This document shows positions 15,557-23,609 of a stretch of DNA of 36,587 bases, in pieces. The notes under the pieces are model-generated. The model did no database searches and was not told where the DNA came from. It was given only the letters and a program-made list of their open reading frames with translations. A program made the translations under genes and the position numbers. The stretch is taken from contig MGBU01000171.1 in the NCBI GenBank assembly GCA_001790205.1, positions 1-36,587 of the forward strand, written 5' to 3'. Origin of the DNA: Candidatus Rokubacteria bacterium GWA2_73_35 (lineage in GTDB: Bacteria; Methylomirabilota; Methylomirabilia; Rokubacteriales; CSP1-6). Position 1 is the stretch's first letter. Each line of letters begins with the position of its first letter.

Positions 15557-16895
15557 CGGTGGCGTCCGGGGTCCGCGCGGCCTCGCGACGAGGAGGCCTG
15601 ATCTGCAGAAGGGCGCGCCCCTCTTCCTGGTCCTGCTCGCGCTCGGTCCCCTCGGGTGCACGACGGTCGCGGCCCCGGGTCCGCCGCCTGCCGCGAGCGT
15701 GCCGCTGCCCGCCGCCGCGCCGGCCCGGCCGGCCCTTCCCGAGCTCCCGCGCCTGCGCGCGGCGGTCGACCGCGATCCCACGAGCGCCGTCGCCCGCCAC
15801 CGTCTCGGCCGGGCGCTGATCGGCCGCGGCGAGATGGCGGAGGCCGTCGTGTGGCTGCGCGACGCGCTCCGGCTCGCGCCCGACCTGGCGGAGGCGCGGG
15901 CGAGCCTCGGGCTCGCGCTCTACGGCATGGGCGACGTCGGCGCCGCGGTCGAGGAGCTGCGCGCCGTCCTCCGGGCGCGGCCGGACCTCGTCGAGCCGCG
16001 GCTCACGCTCGCCGCCGCGCTCGTCGCCCGGCAGGACTGGCCGGCGGCGCGCGCGGTGCTGGAGGAATTGGTGGCAGCGCACCCGGACCTCGCGCAGGCC
16101 CACTACACGCTCGGCGCCGTGCGCTACACCCAGGGCGACCTCGACGGCGCGATCGCGGCCTACCGCCGGGTGCTCACCCTCGAGCCCCGCCAGGCAGACG
16201 CGCGCTACAACCTGGGGCTCGTGTTGAGGCTCGCGCGCCGGGACGTCGAGGCGACGCCGGAGTTCCTCGCCGCGGCCCGCGCGGGACTGCCGAGCGCCCA
16301 GTTCTTCGCGGGCACCGCGTACGCGGGCGGGCTCGGGGTCGAGCGCGACCTCGCCCAGGCCGTCCGCTGGTGGTCGGGCGCGGCCGAGCAGGGGATGCGC
16401 GAGGCCGACGAGGCGCTCGCCCAGCTCCGGCTGGTCGCGCTCGGCAGGGCCCGGCGCCCGCCGGCCGAGCGCGAGGCCGCCGAGCGGGCGTTCGGGGACT
16501 TCCGCGAGAGCCTCTGGGGCGAGCACGCCGACCTGGCCCGGGACGGCGCGGACAGCGTGGGCGCGGCGCTCCTGCGCGCGGGGCGCGTGGCGGAGGCCGT
16601 GCGGCTGCTGCTCCGCGAGGCCGCGGCGCTCGGCGAGCCGGCCGAGCGCCAGCTCGAGACGCTCTACGAGCAGGGGGTCGAGGACCGGCTGCCCGCGCAC
16701 GACGCGCGCATCCTCGCCTACTTCAAGATTGCGGCGGCCGAGGGCCAGGTCCGCCCGCGGATCGCGCTCGCGCGCTTCTACGCCCGCGGGCTCGGCGTGC
16801 CGAAGGACGTCGCGCGTGCGCTCGGCCTGCTCCGGGCCACGCCCCACGAGGACGCCCAGCGCCTGCTCCGGGAGCTGTCGGCCGCGAGCCCGTAG
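15552..16895 (+). CDS. Tetratricopeptide/Sel1-repeat lipoprotein
   Basis: Envelope protein of up to 447 aa. A hydrophobic stretch (LFLVLLALGPLGC) ending in cysteine suggests a lipoprotein. It is followed by a Pro/Ala-rich linker, about five TPR units (for example AVARHRLGRALIGRGEMAEA, AQAHYTLGAVRYTQGDLDGA, ADARYNLGLVLRLARRD), and Sel1-type repeats (FFAGTAYAGGLGVERDLAQA; LARFYARGLGVPKDVARA) towards the C-terminus. Such proteins scaffold other envelope proteins. Start is uncertain: ATG 15552 overlaps a likely extended -10, while a CTG at 15603 has AGGAGG 6 bp upstream and would leave a compact lipoprotein signal; I report the ATG frame. A CHASE2 regulator gene follows 62 bp later and is probably co-expressed, so this protein may assist its sensing. 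Confidence 0.82.
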   Translation: MIGGVRGPRGLATRRPDLQKGAPLFLVLLALGPLGCTTVAAPGPPPAASVPLPAAAPARPALPELPRLRAAVDRDPTSAVARHRLGRALIGRGEMAEAVVWLRDALRLAPDLAEARASLGLALYGMGDVGAAVEELRAVLRARPDLVEPRLTLAAALVARQDWPAARAVLEELVAAHPDLAQAHYTLGAVRYTQGDLDGAIAAYRRVLTLEPRQADARYNLGLVLRLARRDVEATPEFLAAARAGLPSAQFFAGTAYAGGLGVERDLAQAVRWWSGAAEQGMREADEALAQLRLVALGRARRPPAEREAAERAFGDFRESLWGEHADLARDGADSVGAALLRAGRVAEAVRLLLREAAALGEPAERQLETLYEQGVEDRLPAHDARILAYFKIAAAEGQVRPRIALARFYARGLGVPKDVARALGLLRATPHEDAQRLLRELSAASP

Positions 16896-16957
16896 GCCCG
16901 GGAGCCGCGACCACGCGCCCCGCACTCCACTTCCTCCTCACCGCGGCCGGGGCCGCG

Positions 16958-19597
16958 GTGACGGGCGTCGCCGCGACCCTGGCGGCGCTCGCCGTCCTCC
17001 TGCTGGGCGGCGGCGGCGTGAGGGCGCTCGACTGGGAGCTCTACGATCGCTGGATCCGCCCGCGCGCCCCCGTGTCCGTCTCTCCCGCGCTGGTCGTCGT
17101 CGTGCGTGATGCCGCGAGCGAGGCGCGCCTCGGCCGCGGGGCGTGGGACCGCGCGGTCCTCGCGCGGCTCGTCACCGGGCTCTCGCGCGCCGGCGCCGCG
17201 GCGATCGGTCTCGACGTCGCGCTCGGCCAGCCGAGCGCTCCCGGCCGCGGCGGCGCCGCGAGCGACGCGCTCCTGGGCCAGGCGACGGCGCTGGCCGGCG
17301 CGGTCGTGTACCCCCTGGCGCTCGAGGTCGACGGCGCCGGCGCCCCGCCCGGGGCGCAGCGCCCGGCGGGGCATCGCTCCTGGCCCGCGCTGCCGCCGGC
17401 CGGCTACGCGTGGCCCGCCGCGCGGCCGCTCGCCGGTGCGCTGCCGGGGCTCGCCGAGCACGCGCGCGCGATCGGGCACACGCTCGCGCCGGCCGACCCG
17501 GACGGCGTGGTCAGGAGGGTCCCGCTCTTCGTGAGGCTCGAGGAGCGGGTGGTGCCCGCGTTCGGCCTGGCGCTCGGCGCGGTGTTCCTGGGCGCGAGCC
17601 TGGAGCATCTCACGGTGGACGCCGACGGCGTGACGATCCGGCGGCCGGGGTTCGCCCCGGTGCTCGTCCCGACGGACCGGCAGGGCCGCGCGAGCCTCGC
17701 CTGGGCGGCGGTCGAGCCGAGGATCGTGCCGTTCGCCGACGTCTGGGCCGCGCTCGCCGGCGGCCCGTCCGAGCGGCTCGGGGCGCTGGTGGACGGCAAG
17801 GTCGTGCTGGTCCTCGCCGAGCCGGCGCGCGCCGAGCGCCCGACGCCGCTCGGGCCCGCGTCGGACGTCGCGATCCAGCTCCAGCTCCTCAACGCGCTCC
17901 TGACCGGCTCCTGGCTCGTGGACGCGCCGCCGCGCGCCACGCTCCTCGGCACGCTCGCCGCCGCCGCGCTGGCGGCGTGGCTCGCGCTCGTCCTCCCCTG
18001 GTGGGCGGCCCTCGTCGGCCTCGCGGTCCTGGTGCTGGGCGTGGCGGCGGCCTTCGCGCTGGTACCGGTGCTGGCCGGGGTCCTGCTGCCGGCGGGGCTG
18101 CCGGTCACCGCGGTGGCGCTCGCGTCGGCCGGCGCGCTCCTCTGGAACCAGCTCGCGGCGGCGTACCGCGTCCGGCGCCTCGAGGGCGAGGTCGTGGGGA
18201 TGCGCGAGGCGCTCGTGCGGCGCGAGTCGGCCGTGGAGGCGCTCGAGGAGGATCTCGACGCCGCCCGCGCGGCGGCCGCGCGCTCGGGCAGCGCCGAGGA
18301 CGCGCTCAGGGCTCAGCTCGCCGAGGCCCGGACCCAGGAGGAGGAGGCGCGGCGGCGGCTCGAGGCGCTCGAGCGCGAGTCCCGCGTCCAGCGCGCGGTG
18401 GAGGCCCCGAGCGGGGACGGCGAGCTCGAGCGGCTCGGGCTCGCGTGCGCGCGGCTCGGCATCGTGACCCGCGATCCCGGCCTGCTCGCCGTGTTCAGGG
18501 ACCTCGAGAAAGCCGCGCGCTCGTCCCTGCCGATCCTGCTCCTCGGCGAGCCCGGGACCGGCAAGGAGCTGTTCGCCCGGGCGGCCCACCGGCTGAGCCC
18601 GCGGGCGGCCGGGCCCTTCGTCGCGGTCAGCATGGCGGCGATCTCCCCGGAGCTCGCCGAGAGCGAGCTCTTCGGCCACGTGCGCGGCAGCTTCACGGGC
18701 GCCGTCGGCGACCGCAAGGGCTACTTCGAGCAGGCCGACGGCGGGACGCTCTTCCTCGACGAGGTGGGCGAGCTGCGGCCCGAGCACCAGGCCAAGCTCC
18801 TGCGCGCGCTCCAGGAGCGGAGCTTCCACCGGGTCGGGGCCGCGCGCCCGACGACGGTGGACGTGCGCGTGGTCGCGGCCAGCAACCGCGACCTCGAGCG
18901 GGGCGTCCGGGAGGGCTGGTTCCGCGAGGACCTCTACTTCAGGCTGAAGGGGCTCGTGCTCGGGCTGCCGCCGCTTCGCGAGCGGCGCGGGGACCTGCCG
19001 CGGCTCGCGCAACGCCTTGTCGCCGAAGCTGCCCGGGAGGAAGGGCGGCCGGGGCTCGCGCTGTCCGAGGCCGCCATGGGCGCGCTCGAGCGGCACCCGT
19101 GGCCCGGCAACGTGCGCGAGCTCCAGCACTGCCTGCGCCGGGCGGTCGCGCTCGGCGAGGGTCCGGTGCTCACCACGGAGGACCTTGGGCTGCCCGCGGC
19201 CGAGCGCGCCGGCGCCGACGCCGACACGGGCGGCGACGCCGCCGTGCTCGCGAGCCTCAGGCAGCACGGGTTCGACATGCAGCGGACGGCGCGGGCGCTC
19301 GGCTGGGACCGGAGCACGGTGACGCAGCGCCTGAAGGGCCTGGGCTTCAGGGCCCTCGTCGAGGCCGGCGGCGACCGCGCGCGCGCCGCGCTGGCCCTGG
19401 CGGGCGACCCGGCGCTCGCCCGCCCGGTGGAGCTGAAGCTCCGCGAGTACCTGGAGCACCTGCTGCGGGTCGTCGAGGGATTCGACACCGCCGAGGGCGC
19501 CCTCGCCGCCTGCCGCCGGCGCTTCAAGAACCTCCCCGAGCGCCACTTCCGCTCGCTCGAGACCCTGGTCCGCCAGCACTTCGAGCGCCGCCCCTGA
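16958..19597 (+). CDS. Membrane-bound CHASE2-sensor sigma54 enhancer-binding protein with extra C-terminal domain
   Basis: Numbered from GTG 16958 (879 aa): first membrane helix 2-22; extracytoplasmic CHASE2 sensor about 30-320 (LDWELYDRWIRP at the start); three membrane helices about 327-400; coiled coil about 402-485; AAA+ sigma54-interaction domain about 500-740 with Walker A GEPGTGKE (530-537), the sigma54-contact loop as GSFTGA (577-582, consensus GAFTGA) and Walker B LFLDEVGE (Asp601-Glu602); Fis-type helix-turn-helix about 770-795 (RTARALGWDRSTVTQRLKGL). About 85 residues follow the HTH (LKLREYLEHLLRVVEGF, RRRFKNLPERHFRSLETL), where NtrC proteins normally end. It should sense an envelope signal and activate sigma54 promoters from the membrane. 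No ATG/GTG/TTG lies in frame between the previous stop and 16958, and that GTG trims the first hydrophobic stretch, so the true start may be unusual. Confidence 0.87.
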   Translation: MTGVAATLAALAVLLLGGGGVRALDWELYDRWIRPRAPVSVSPALVVVVRDAASEARLGRGAWDRAVLARLVTGLSRAGAAAIGLDVALGQPSAPGRGGAASDALLGQATALAGAVVYPLALEVDGAGAPPGAQRPAGHRSWPALPPAGYAWPAARPLAGALPGLAEHARAIGHTLAPADPDGVVRRVPLFVRLEERVVPAFGLALGAVFLGASLEHLTVDADGVTIRRPGFAPVLVPTDRQGRASLAWAAVEPRIVPFADVWAALAGGPSERLGALVDGKVVLVLAEPARAERPTPLGPASDVAIQLQLLNALLTGSWLVDAPPRATLLGTLAAAALAAWLALVLPWWAALVGLAVLVLGVAAAFALVPVLAGVLLPAGLPVTAVALASAGALLWNQLAAAYRVRRLEGEVVGMREALVRRESAVEALEEDLDAARAAAARSGSAEDALRAQLAEARTQEEEARRRLEALERESRVQRAVEAPSGDGELERLGLACARLGIVTRDPGLLAVFRDLEKAARSSLPILLLGEPGTGKELFARAAHRLSPRAAGPFVAVSMAAISPELAESELFGHVRGSFTGAVGDRKGYFEQADGGTLFLDEVGELRPEHQAKLLRALQERSFHRVGAARPTTVDVRVVAASNRDLERGVREGWFREDLYFRLKGLVLGLPPLRERRGDLPRLAQRLVAEAAREEGRPGLALSEAAMGALERHPWPGNVRELQHCLRRAVALGEGPVLTTEDLGLPAAERAGADADTGGDAAVLASLRQHGFDMQRTARALGWDRSTVTQRLKGLGFRALVEAGGDRARAALALAGDPALARPVELKLREYLEHLLRVVEGFDTAEGALAACRRRFKNLPERHFRSLETLVRQHFERRP

Positions 19598-20441
19598 CGG
19601 GCGCCACGGACCCGTTCCACCGCGCCCCGGGCGGCTCCACGAAGCCGAGGCGCGCCGACAGGCGGTCGGCCTCCTCGGCCAGCGCCGCCCGCAGCGCCGC
19701 GAACCGGCGTTGCGGGATGCGGCTCTTCGGGCCCACGATGCAGAGTGCCGCCCCGACCTCCCCGGAGTAGTCGCGCACCGGCAGGGCGATGCACCGGATG
19801 CCGTCGATGTGCTCCTCGTTGTCGATCGCGTATCCCCGCCGCCGGATGCGCGCCAGCTCGTCGCGCAGTCCCGCCGGTGTCGGGATGGTCCGGGCCGTCT
19901 TCCGCTCGAACGCCGCCCCGGCCAGGACGCGATCCAGCTCCGGCGGTGGCAACCAGGCGACGAGCGCCTTCCCGACCGCGGTGCAGTGGATGGGGCGGAT
20001 GCCGCCGACTTCCTGGACGACCCGCACCGGACCCTCGGGATCGCGTTTGGCGATGACGGTGACGGTGGTGTCCCGGAGGATGGCCAGGCTCGCCCCCTCG
20101 CCGGTGCGGCGGCTCAGCGCATCGAGCGCGGGCGCGGCCAGCTCCGCCAGGTCCTCGCGGCCCCAGGGGCGTCCGGTCAGGCGGAGCAGCCGCGGCGCCA
20201 GGCGGTAAGGCCGGGCGTCGCCGTCCTGATCGAGGTAGCCGAAGTCGACCAGCGCCCGGACGAGATGGTGGGCGGTGCTGCGGGGCAGCGCGGTGCGCCG
20301 CACGACCTCGGCCAGCGCCGCGACACCGCCGGTGGCGGCGATCGCCTCGAGCACGGACAGGCCGCGCTGCAGCGACTGGTGGGTGCGGCTCCCGTTGCGT
20401 CCGGGGCGGGGCCGCGCGCGGGGGGAGCGGGATCGTTTCAT
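19524..20441 (-). CDS. IclR-family transcriptional regulator
   Basis: A 305-aa regulator. After a basic N-terminal tail (MKRSRSPRARPRPGRNG) comes the winged helix-turn-helix about 20-85 (LSVLEAIAATGGVAALAEVV, RRTALPRSTAHHLVRALVDFG), then the IclR effector-binding domain about 90-270 with the conserved IHCTAVGKALVAWLP and GIRCIALPVRDYSGEVGAALC blocks. It is divergent from the dctPQM TRAP operon and very likely controls it in response to the transported acid or a product. A Gly/Ser/Arg-rich tail of about 25 residues runs past the normal family end and overlaps the 3' end of the CHASE2 gene by 74 bp; it is probably unstructured. ATG 20441 lacks a clear ribosome site; TATGAA lies about 10 bp upstream. 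Composition is GC-rich like the chromosome, unlike the TRAP genes it faces. Confidence 0.92.
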   Translation of the reverse strand: MKRSRSPRARPRPGRNGSRTHQSLQRGLSVLEAIAATGGVAALAEVVRRTALPRSTAHHLVRALVDFGYLDQDGDARPYRLAPRLLRLTGRPWGREDLAELAAPALDALSRRTGEGASLAILRDTTVTVIAKRDPEGPVRVVQEVGGIRPIHCTAVGKALVAWLPPPELDRVLAGAAFERKTARTIPTPAGLRDELARIRRRGYAIDNEEHIDGIRCIALPVRDYSGEVGAALCIVGPKSRIPQRRFAALRAALAEEADRLSARLGFVEPPGARWNGSVAPVRGGARSAGGPGSRASGSGARGGS

Positions 20442-20569
20442 GGGTTTGGTTTCATACAATGAGAAAACATCAGCAAAATATCCCATGGAACTGAACGGGT
20501 CAAGGGCCGTAGAATCTCTTCTCTGGACCACGGGAACGAGCGGTTTCACAGGTGGGGGAGGAGGGTGCG
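20442..20569. promoter_or_regulatory. iclR-dctP divergent control region
   Basis: This AT-richer 128-bp gap carries TAGAAT (20510-20515), a likely -10 for dctP, and TATGAA on the minus strand as a weak -10 for iclR. Imperfect dyads of TTTC/GAAA type, the kind IclR proteins bind, occur at about 20448-20467 (TTTCATACAATGAGAAA) and about 20535-20548 (GAACGAGCGGTTTC). A strong purine-rich ribosome site (GGGGGAGGAGGG) precedes the dctP ATG. Operator assignment is inference. Confidence 0.45.
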
Positions 20570-21571
20570 ATGAAGAGCGTCACCAAAGCGGTGGTTCTGC
20601 TGGCAGTCGTGGCTCTGGTACTCGCGGCGGCCGGGACGGCCGCCCAGGCCCAGCCCAAGTTCGTCCTGAAGTTCAACCACGTGCTCGGCCCCAAGGAGCC
20701 ATACCATCTGGGGTTCCTGAAGTGGGCCAAGGCAGTGGAGGCGCGGACCAAGGGCGGCCTCAAGATCGAGGTCTTCCCCAGTGCCCAGCTCGGTGTCGAG
20801 GAGGACATCATCGAGCAGATCCGAGCCGGGGCAAACATCGGACAGAACACGGACTCCGCCCGTATGGGGAACTATGTTCCCGGAATTGCCATCATGAACG
20901 GTCCCTACTTTGCCGAGAATCTCGACGAGGTCGCCAGGCTACAGAAGTCGCCGACGATCAAGGGGTTCCTCGACGAGCTGGCGAACAAGCACGGGATGAA
21001 GGTTCTGTCGTACAGCTGGGTGCAAGGTTACCGGCACTTCTTCACGAACAAGCCGGTGCGGAACCCGGAGGACCTGAAAGGGCTTCGCATCAGAACTCCA
21101 CCCGCGCCGATCTGGCAGGAGTCGGTGCGCGCCCTCGGCGCGACCCCAGTCGCTCTGGCGTTCGGCGACATGTACCCGGCCCTCCAGCAGAAGGTGATGG
21201 ATGGAGTAGAACTGGTCTACAACAACATCCCGGCGGGACGCTTTTACGAAGTGCTCAAGTACGTGAGCGAGACCCGGCACATCATGCTGATCAATTTCGA
21301 GGTGGTCAGCTCGAAGTGGTTCAATGCCTTGCCCGCCGACTACCAGGAGATCCTGGTCGAAGAAGCCGAAAAGGCCGGGATGGAAACCTCCAGGCTCATC
21401 ATGGACAAGCTCGAAAAAGAGGTCAAGCAAGAGCTGACGACCAAGCGGGGGATGGTCGTTGTCGACAAGGTTGACCTGGCGGCCTTCAAGAAGGCCGGCG
21501 AGAAGGCGTACGAGGTTCTGAAGATCGCCGATGTAAAGAAGAAGGTCTTTCAGGAAATCGGAAAGAAGTGA
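20570..21571 (+). CDS. dctP: TRAP transporter substrate-binding protein (DctP family)
   Basis: Periplasmic solute receptor of a tripartite ATP-independent transporter, 333 aa. A signal peptide (VVLLAVVALVLAAAGTAAQA) is followed by the DctP fold: LKFNHVLGPKEPYHLGFLKW at the start, GGLKIEVFPSAQLGVEEDII, and the LKGLRIRTPP block whose arginine normally binds the substrate carboxylate, then FNALPADYQEILVEEAEKAG. The ligand is thus probably an organic acid. ATG 20570 has an excellent GGAGG-type site. Codons are visibly richer in A/T than in flanking genes, a feature shared with dctQ and dctM. Divergent from iclR and separated from dctQ by 115 bp holding a stem-loop. Confidence 0.95.
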   Translation: MKSVTKAVVLLAVVALVLAAAGTAAQAQPKFVLKFNHVLGPKEPYHLGFLKWAKAVEARTKGGLKIEVFPSAQLGVEEDIIEQIRAGANIGQNTDSARMGNYVPGIAIMNGPYFAENLDEVARLQKSPTIKGFLDELANKHGMKVLSYSWVQGYRHFFTNKPVRNPEDLKGLRIRTPPAPIWQESVRALGATPVALAFGDMYPALQQKVMDGVELVYNNIPAGRFYEVLKYVSETRHIMLINFEVVSSKWFNALPADYQEILVEEAEKAGMETSRLIMDKLEKEVKQELTTKRGMVVVDKVDLAAFKKAGEKAYEVLKIADVKKKVFQEIGKK

Positions 21572-21611
21572 GTAGCGGGTAGCAGTTCCCGGTCTCCGGC
21601 TTAGCCGATCG

Positions 21612-21662
21612 CGGTCCAGGGCTTCTGGGTTCCGGATGAACGAACTCAGGTGCCCTGGACCG
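21612..21662 (+). promoter_or_regulatory. Stem-loop between dctP and dctQ
   Basis: CGGTCCAGGGC (21612-21622) and its exact reverse complement (21652-21662) form an 11-bp stem with a 29-nt loop. There is no U-tract, so it is more likely an RNA-stability or partial-attenuation element, which would give more binding protein than membrane subunits, as seen in other binding-protein operons. That role is inferred. Confidence 0.5.
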
Positions 21663-21686
21663 GGCATCCCCCTGGAGTGTGGGCCA

Positions 21687-22205
21687 ATGAAGGAAATCTA
21701 CGAGTGGATTTGCCGGCAGGAGATGCGAATCGCCAAATGGTCATTGGCGATTCTTTCACTGTTGGTCTTCGCGGCGGCGGTGGCGCGATTCTTATACCAT
21801 CCGATGAACTGGGCGATCGATGCGGCGACGTTTCTCTTCGCCTGGACCGTCTTTCTGGGCGCCGATGCCGCGATGCGATTGGACAGACTCTTCTGCATAG
21901 AAGTCGTCACCGGCAAACTACCCATGAAGGCGCAACTCTATCTCAAGTGCATCAACTACATGATCATCGTCGTCTTTCTGCTGGGCATGATCGGCTATGG
22001 GCTCTGGCTTTCCTATACGACGCGGTTGAGGACGTTTCAGGGCATCCCGGGTTTTAGCTATACATGGGTCACTCTGAGCGTGCCGGTTGGCGCGGCCCTG
22101 ATGTTGATCACCGCGATCCTGAAGATCAAGACATTCCTGCGGGCGATAGCGACGGGCGAGCCGATCCGGAAGTCTCAGGAAGTCGTTAGCGGCGAAATCA
22201 TCTGA
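21687..22205 (+). CDS. dctQ: TRAP transporter small permease (DctQ family)
   Basis: Small membrane subunit, 172 aa, with four predicted membrane helices (around ILSLLVFAAAVARFLY, IDAATFLFAWTVFLGADA, YMIIVVFLLGMIGYGLWL, WVTLSVPVGAALMLITAIL), the standard DctQ topology. The LFAWTVFLGADAAMRLDRLF segment resembles the family block before the first cytoplasmic loop. It joins DctM to form the ion-coupled transport unit. An in-frame ATG at 21636 exists, but it lies inside the stem-loop and has no ribosome site; ATG 21687 has a GGAG about 11 bp upstream and starts at the normal place. Low-GC codon use like dctP and dctM. Confidence 0.92.
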   Translation: MKEIYEWICRQEMRIAKWSLAILSLLVFAAAVARFLYHPMNWAIDAATFLFAWTVFLGADAAMRLDRLFCIEVVTGKLPMKAQLYLKCINYMIIVVFLLGMIGYGLWLSYTTRLRTFQGIPGFSYTWVTLSVPVGAALMLITAILKIKTFLRAIATGEPIRKSQEVVSGEII

Positions 22206-22245
22206 GGAGGAGTCTCGCTGTCGTCGACAGGAGAGAGGTCATGAA

Positions 22246-23532
22246 GTGACGCTGGTGACGATTCTGTTCTTTCTCTTCATGATCATGGGAATGCCGGTGC
22301 CCTTTGCTTTCGGTATTTCCGGCGTTGCCTTCTTCCTCCAGAATCTCAACCTGCCACTGACCATGCCAGTTCAACTGGTGCTTTCCCAAACCCAGAACTT
22401 TCTGTTGCTCGCGATTCCCTTGTTCATTCTCGCGGGGAACCTGCTCAACGAGAGCGGTATTACCGAGCGAGTCATGAGACTGGCCTCCGTTCTCACGGGA
22501 CATATGCGTGCCGGGACGGCACAGAGCAACATGGTGATCGCTGCATCACTGGGCGGAATCACGAGCTCCGCCATCGGTGACGCCGCCATGCTCTCGCGCG
22601 TGTTGGGACCGAGCATGACCCAGAGGGGATATTCCGGAGGGTTCTCGGCGGCCGTCATTGGTTGTAGCGCACTGATTACGACGATGATCCCCCCGGGGAT
22701 CGGGCTTGTCCTCTATGGCAGCATCGCCGAGGTCTCGATCGGGCGGTTGTTCACCGCGGGGATGATTCCCGGCATTCTCATGACGATATTCCTGATGGTT
22801 GCCGTGAGTGTGCGGGCCAGGCGGAAGGGCTATCTTCCCGAGAGAGACAGGCGGGCGCCTCTCAAGGAAGTTGCGAGGACGTTCATCGATTCGATCTGGG
22901 CGTTTCTCTTCCCCGTCGTTCTGATAGCCGGATTGCGATTCGGCGTGTTTACTCCGTCTGAAGCGGGCGCTTTCGCGTGTGTCTATGCGATCGCCGTTGG
23001 AACGATCGTCTACAGGCAGTCTTCCTGGAAGGGGCTGCAGCGCACACTGGAGAGCACTGTCGTCGATATCGGCATGGTCATGTTGCTCATCGCCCTGTCA
23101 GCGACTTTTAGTTACGGTATTGTCTGGGAGCAAATCCCGCAAAGGATGGCCGACTTCATCTTGGGGATCTCGATTACCCCCTGGGTGGTCATGCTGGTCA
23201 TCATCACATTCCTGCTCGTTGCCGGAACGGCCGTGGACTCCACGGTGTTGATCCTGATGCTGACCTCGATTCTGGTGCCGGTCGCCGAGAAGGTGAACGT
23301 CGACCTGGTGCATTTCGGGATCATCATGGTGCTGACTCTCACCCTTGGGTTGCTGACACCCCCGGAGGGAGCGGTCCTTTACATCGTCTGTACCATCTTC
23401 AGGTGCTCGCTGTGGGACTTCGTCAGGGAAGGCTGGGTGCTCATGTTGTCCATTGTCGTGGTGGTCGTCATGGTCATCTTCTGGCCTGATCTGGCGCTAT
23501 GGCTTCCGAACCTGACATTCGGGGCTGATTGA
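22246..23532 (+). CDS. dctM: TRAP transporter large permease (DctM family)
   Basis: Large 12-helix permease, 428 aa, carrying the sodium-coupled transport pathway. Typical blocks are MGMPVPFAFGISGVAFF, LFILAGNLLNESGITERVM, GGITSSAIGDAAMLSRVLG and TLGLLTPPEGAVLYIVC. The start is GTG 22246 with GAGAGAGG about 8 bp upstream; an ATG at 22241 is out of frame and reads only MK-stop, overlapping the GTG. GC content is clearly low for this chromosome (22261-22320 is about 45% by hand count). The protein ends FWPDLALWLPNLTFGAD, and directly after its stop lies a second, different DctM tail (see the 23543-23605 remnant). Confidence 0.95.
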   Translation: MTLVTILFFLFMIMGMPVPFAFGISGVAFFLQNLNLPLTMPVQLVLSQTQNFLLLAIPLFILAGNLLNESGITERVMRLASVLTGHMRAGTAQSNMVIAASLGGITSSAIGDAAMLSRVLGPSMTQRGYSGGFSAAVIGCSALITTMIPPGIGLVLYGSIAEVSIGRLFTAGMIPGILMTIFLMVAVSVRARRKGYLPERDRRAPLKEVARTFIDSIWAFLFPVVLIAGLRFGVFTPSEAGAFACVYAIAVGTIVYRQSSWKGLQRTLESTVVDIGMVMLLIALSATFSYGIVWEQIPQRMADFILGISITPWVVMLVIITFLLVAGTAVDSTVLILMLTSILVPVAEKVNVDLVHFGIIMVLTLTLGLLTPPEGAVLYIVCTIFRCSLWDFVREGWVLMLSIVVVVVMVIFWPDLALWLPNLTFGAD

Positions 23533-23542
23533 ACCCTTGAGG

Positions 23543-23605
23543 TTCGGCTTGATCTTCGTCCCCGACCTCTCGCTGTTCCTCCCCAACCTGCTCTTCGAGA
23601 AGTAG
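23543..23605 (+). pseudogene. Orphan C-terminal remnant of a second dctM gene
   Basis: Beginning 10 bp after the dctM stop, an open stretch encodes FGLIFVPDLSLFLPNLLFEK and a TAG stop. It aligns with the end of the intact DctM (VIFWPDLALWLPNLTF) at about 11 of 16 residues, but the DNA differs at about a third of positions and is GC-rich like the chromosome. It therefore is not a recent duplication but the tail of a divergent dctM, left without its body. The TAG lies 4 bp before the start of the dehydrogenase gene, the spacing expected in an operon. I infer that a native dctPQM was replaced by the present low-GC one by recombination near the 3' end. Confidence 0.75.
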
Positions 23606-23609
23606 CGGC

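Noticed and set aside
16778-19579. Open frame of 933 codons antisense to the CHASE2 regulator
   Set aside because: Same GC artefact; the sense strand has complete catalytic motifs.
22241-22249. ATG just before dctM as its start
   Set aside because: It reads MK-stop in another frame; the dctM frame begins at GTG 22246.
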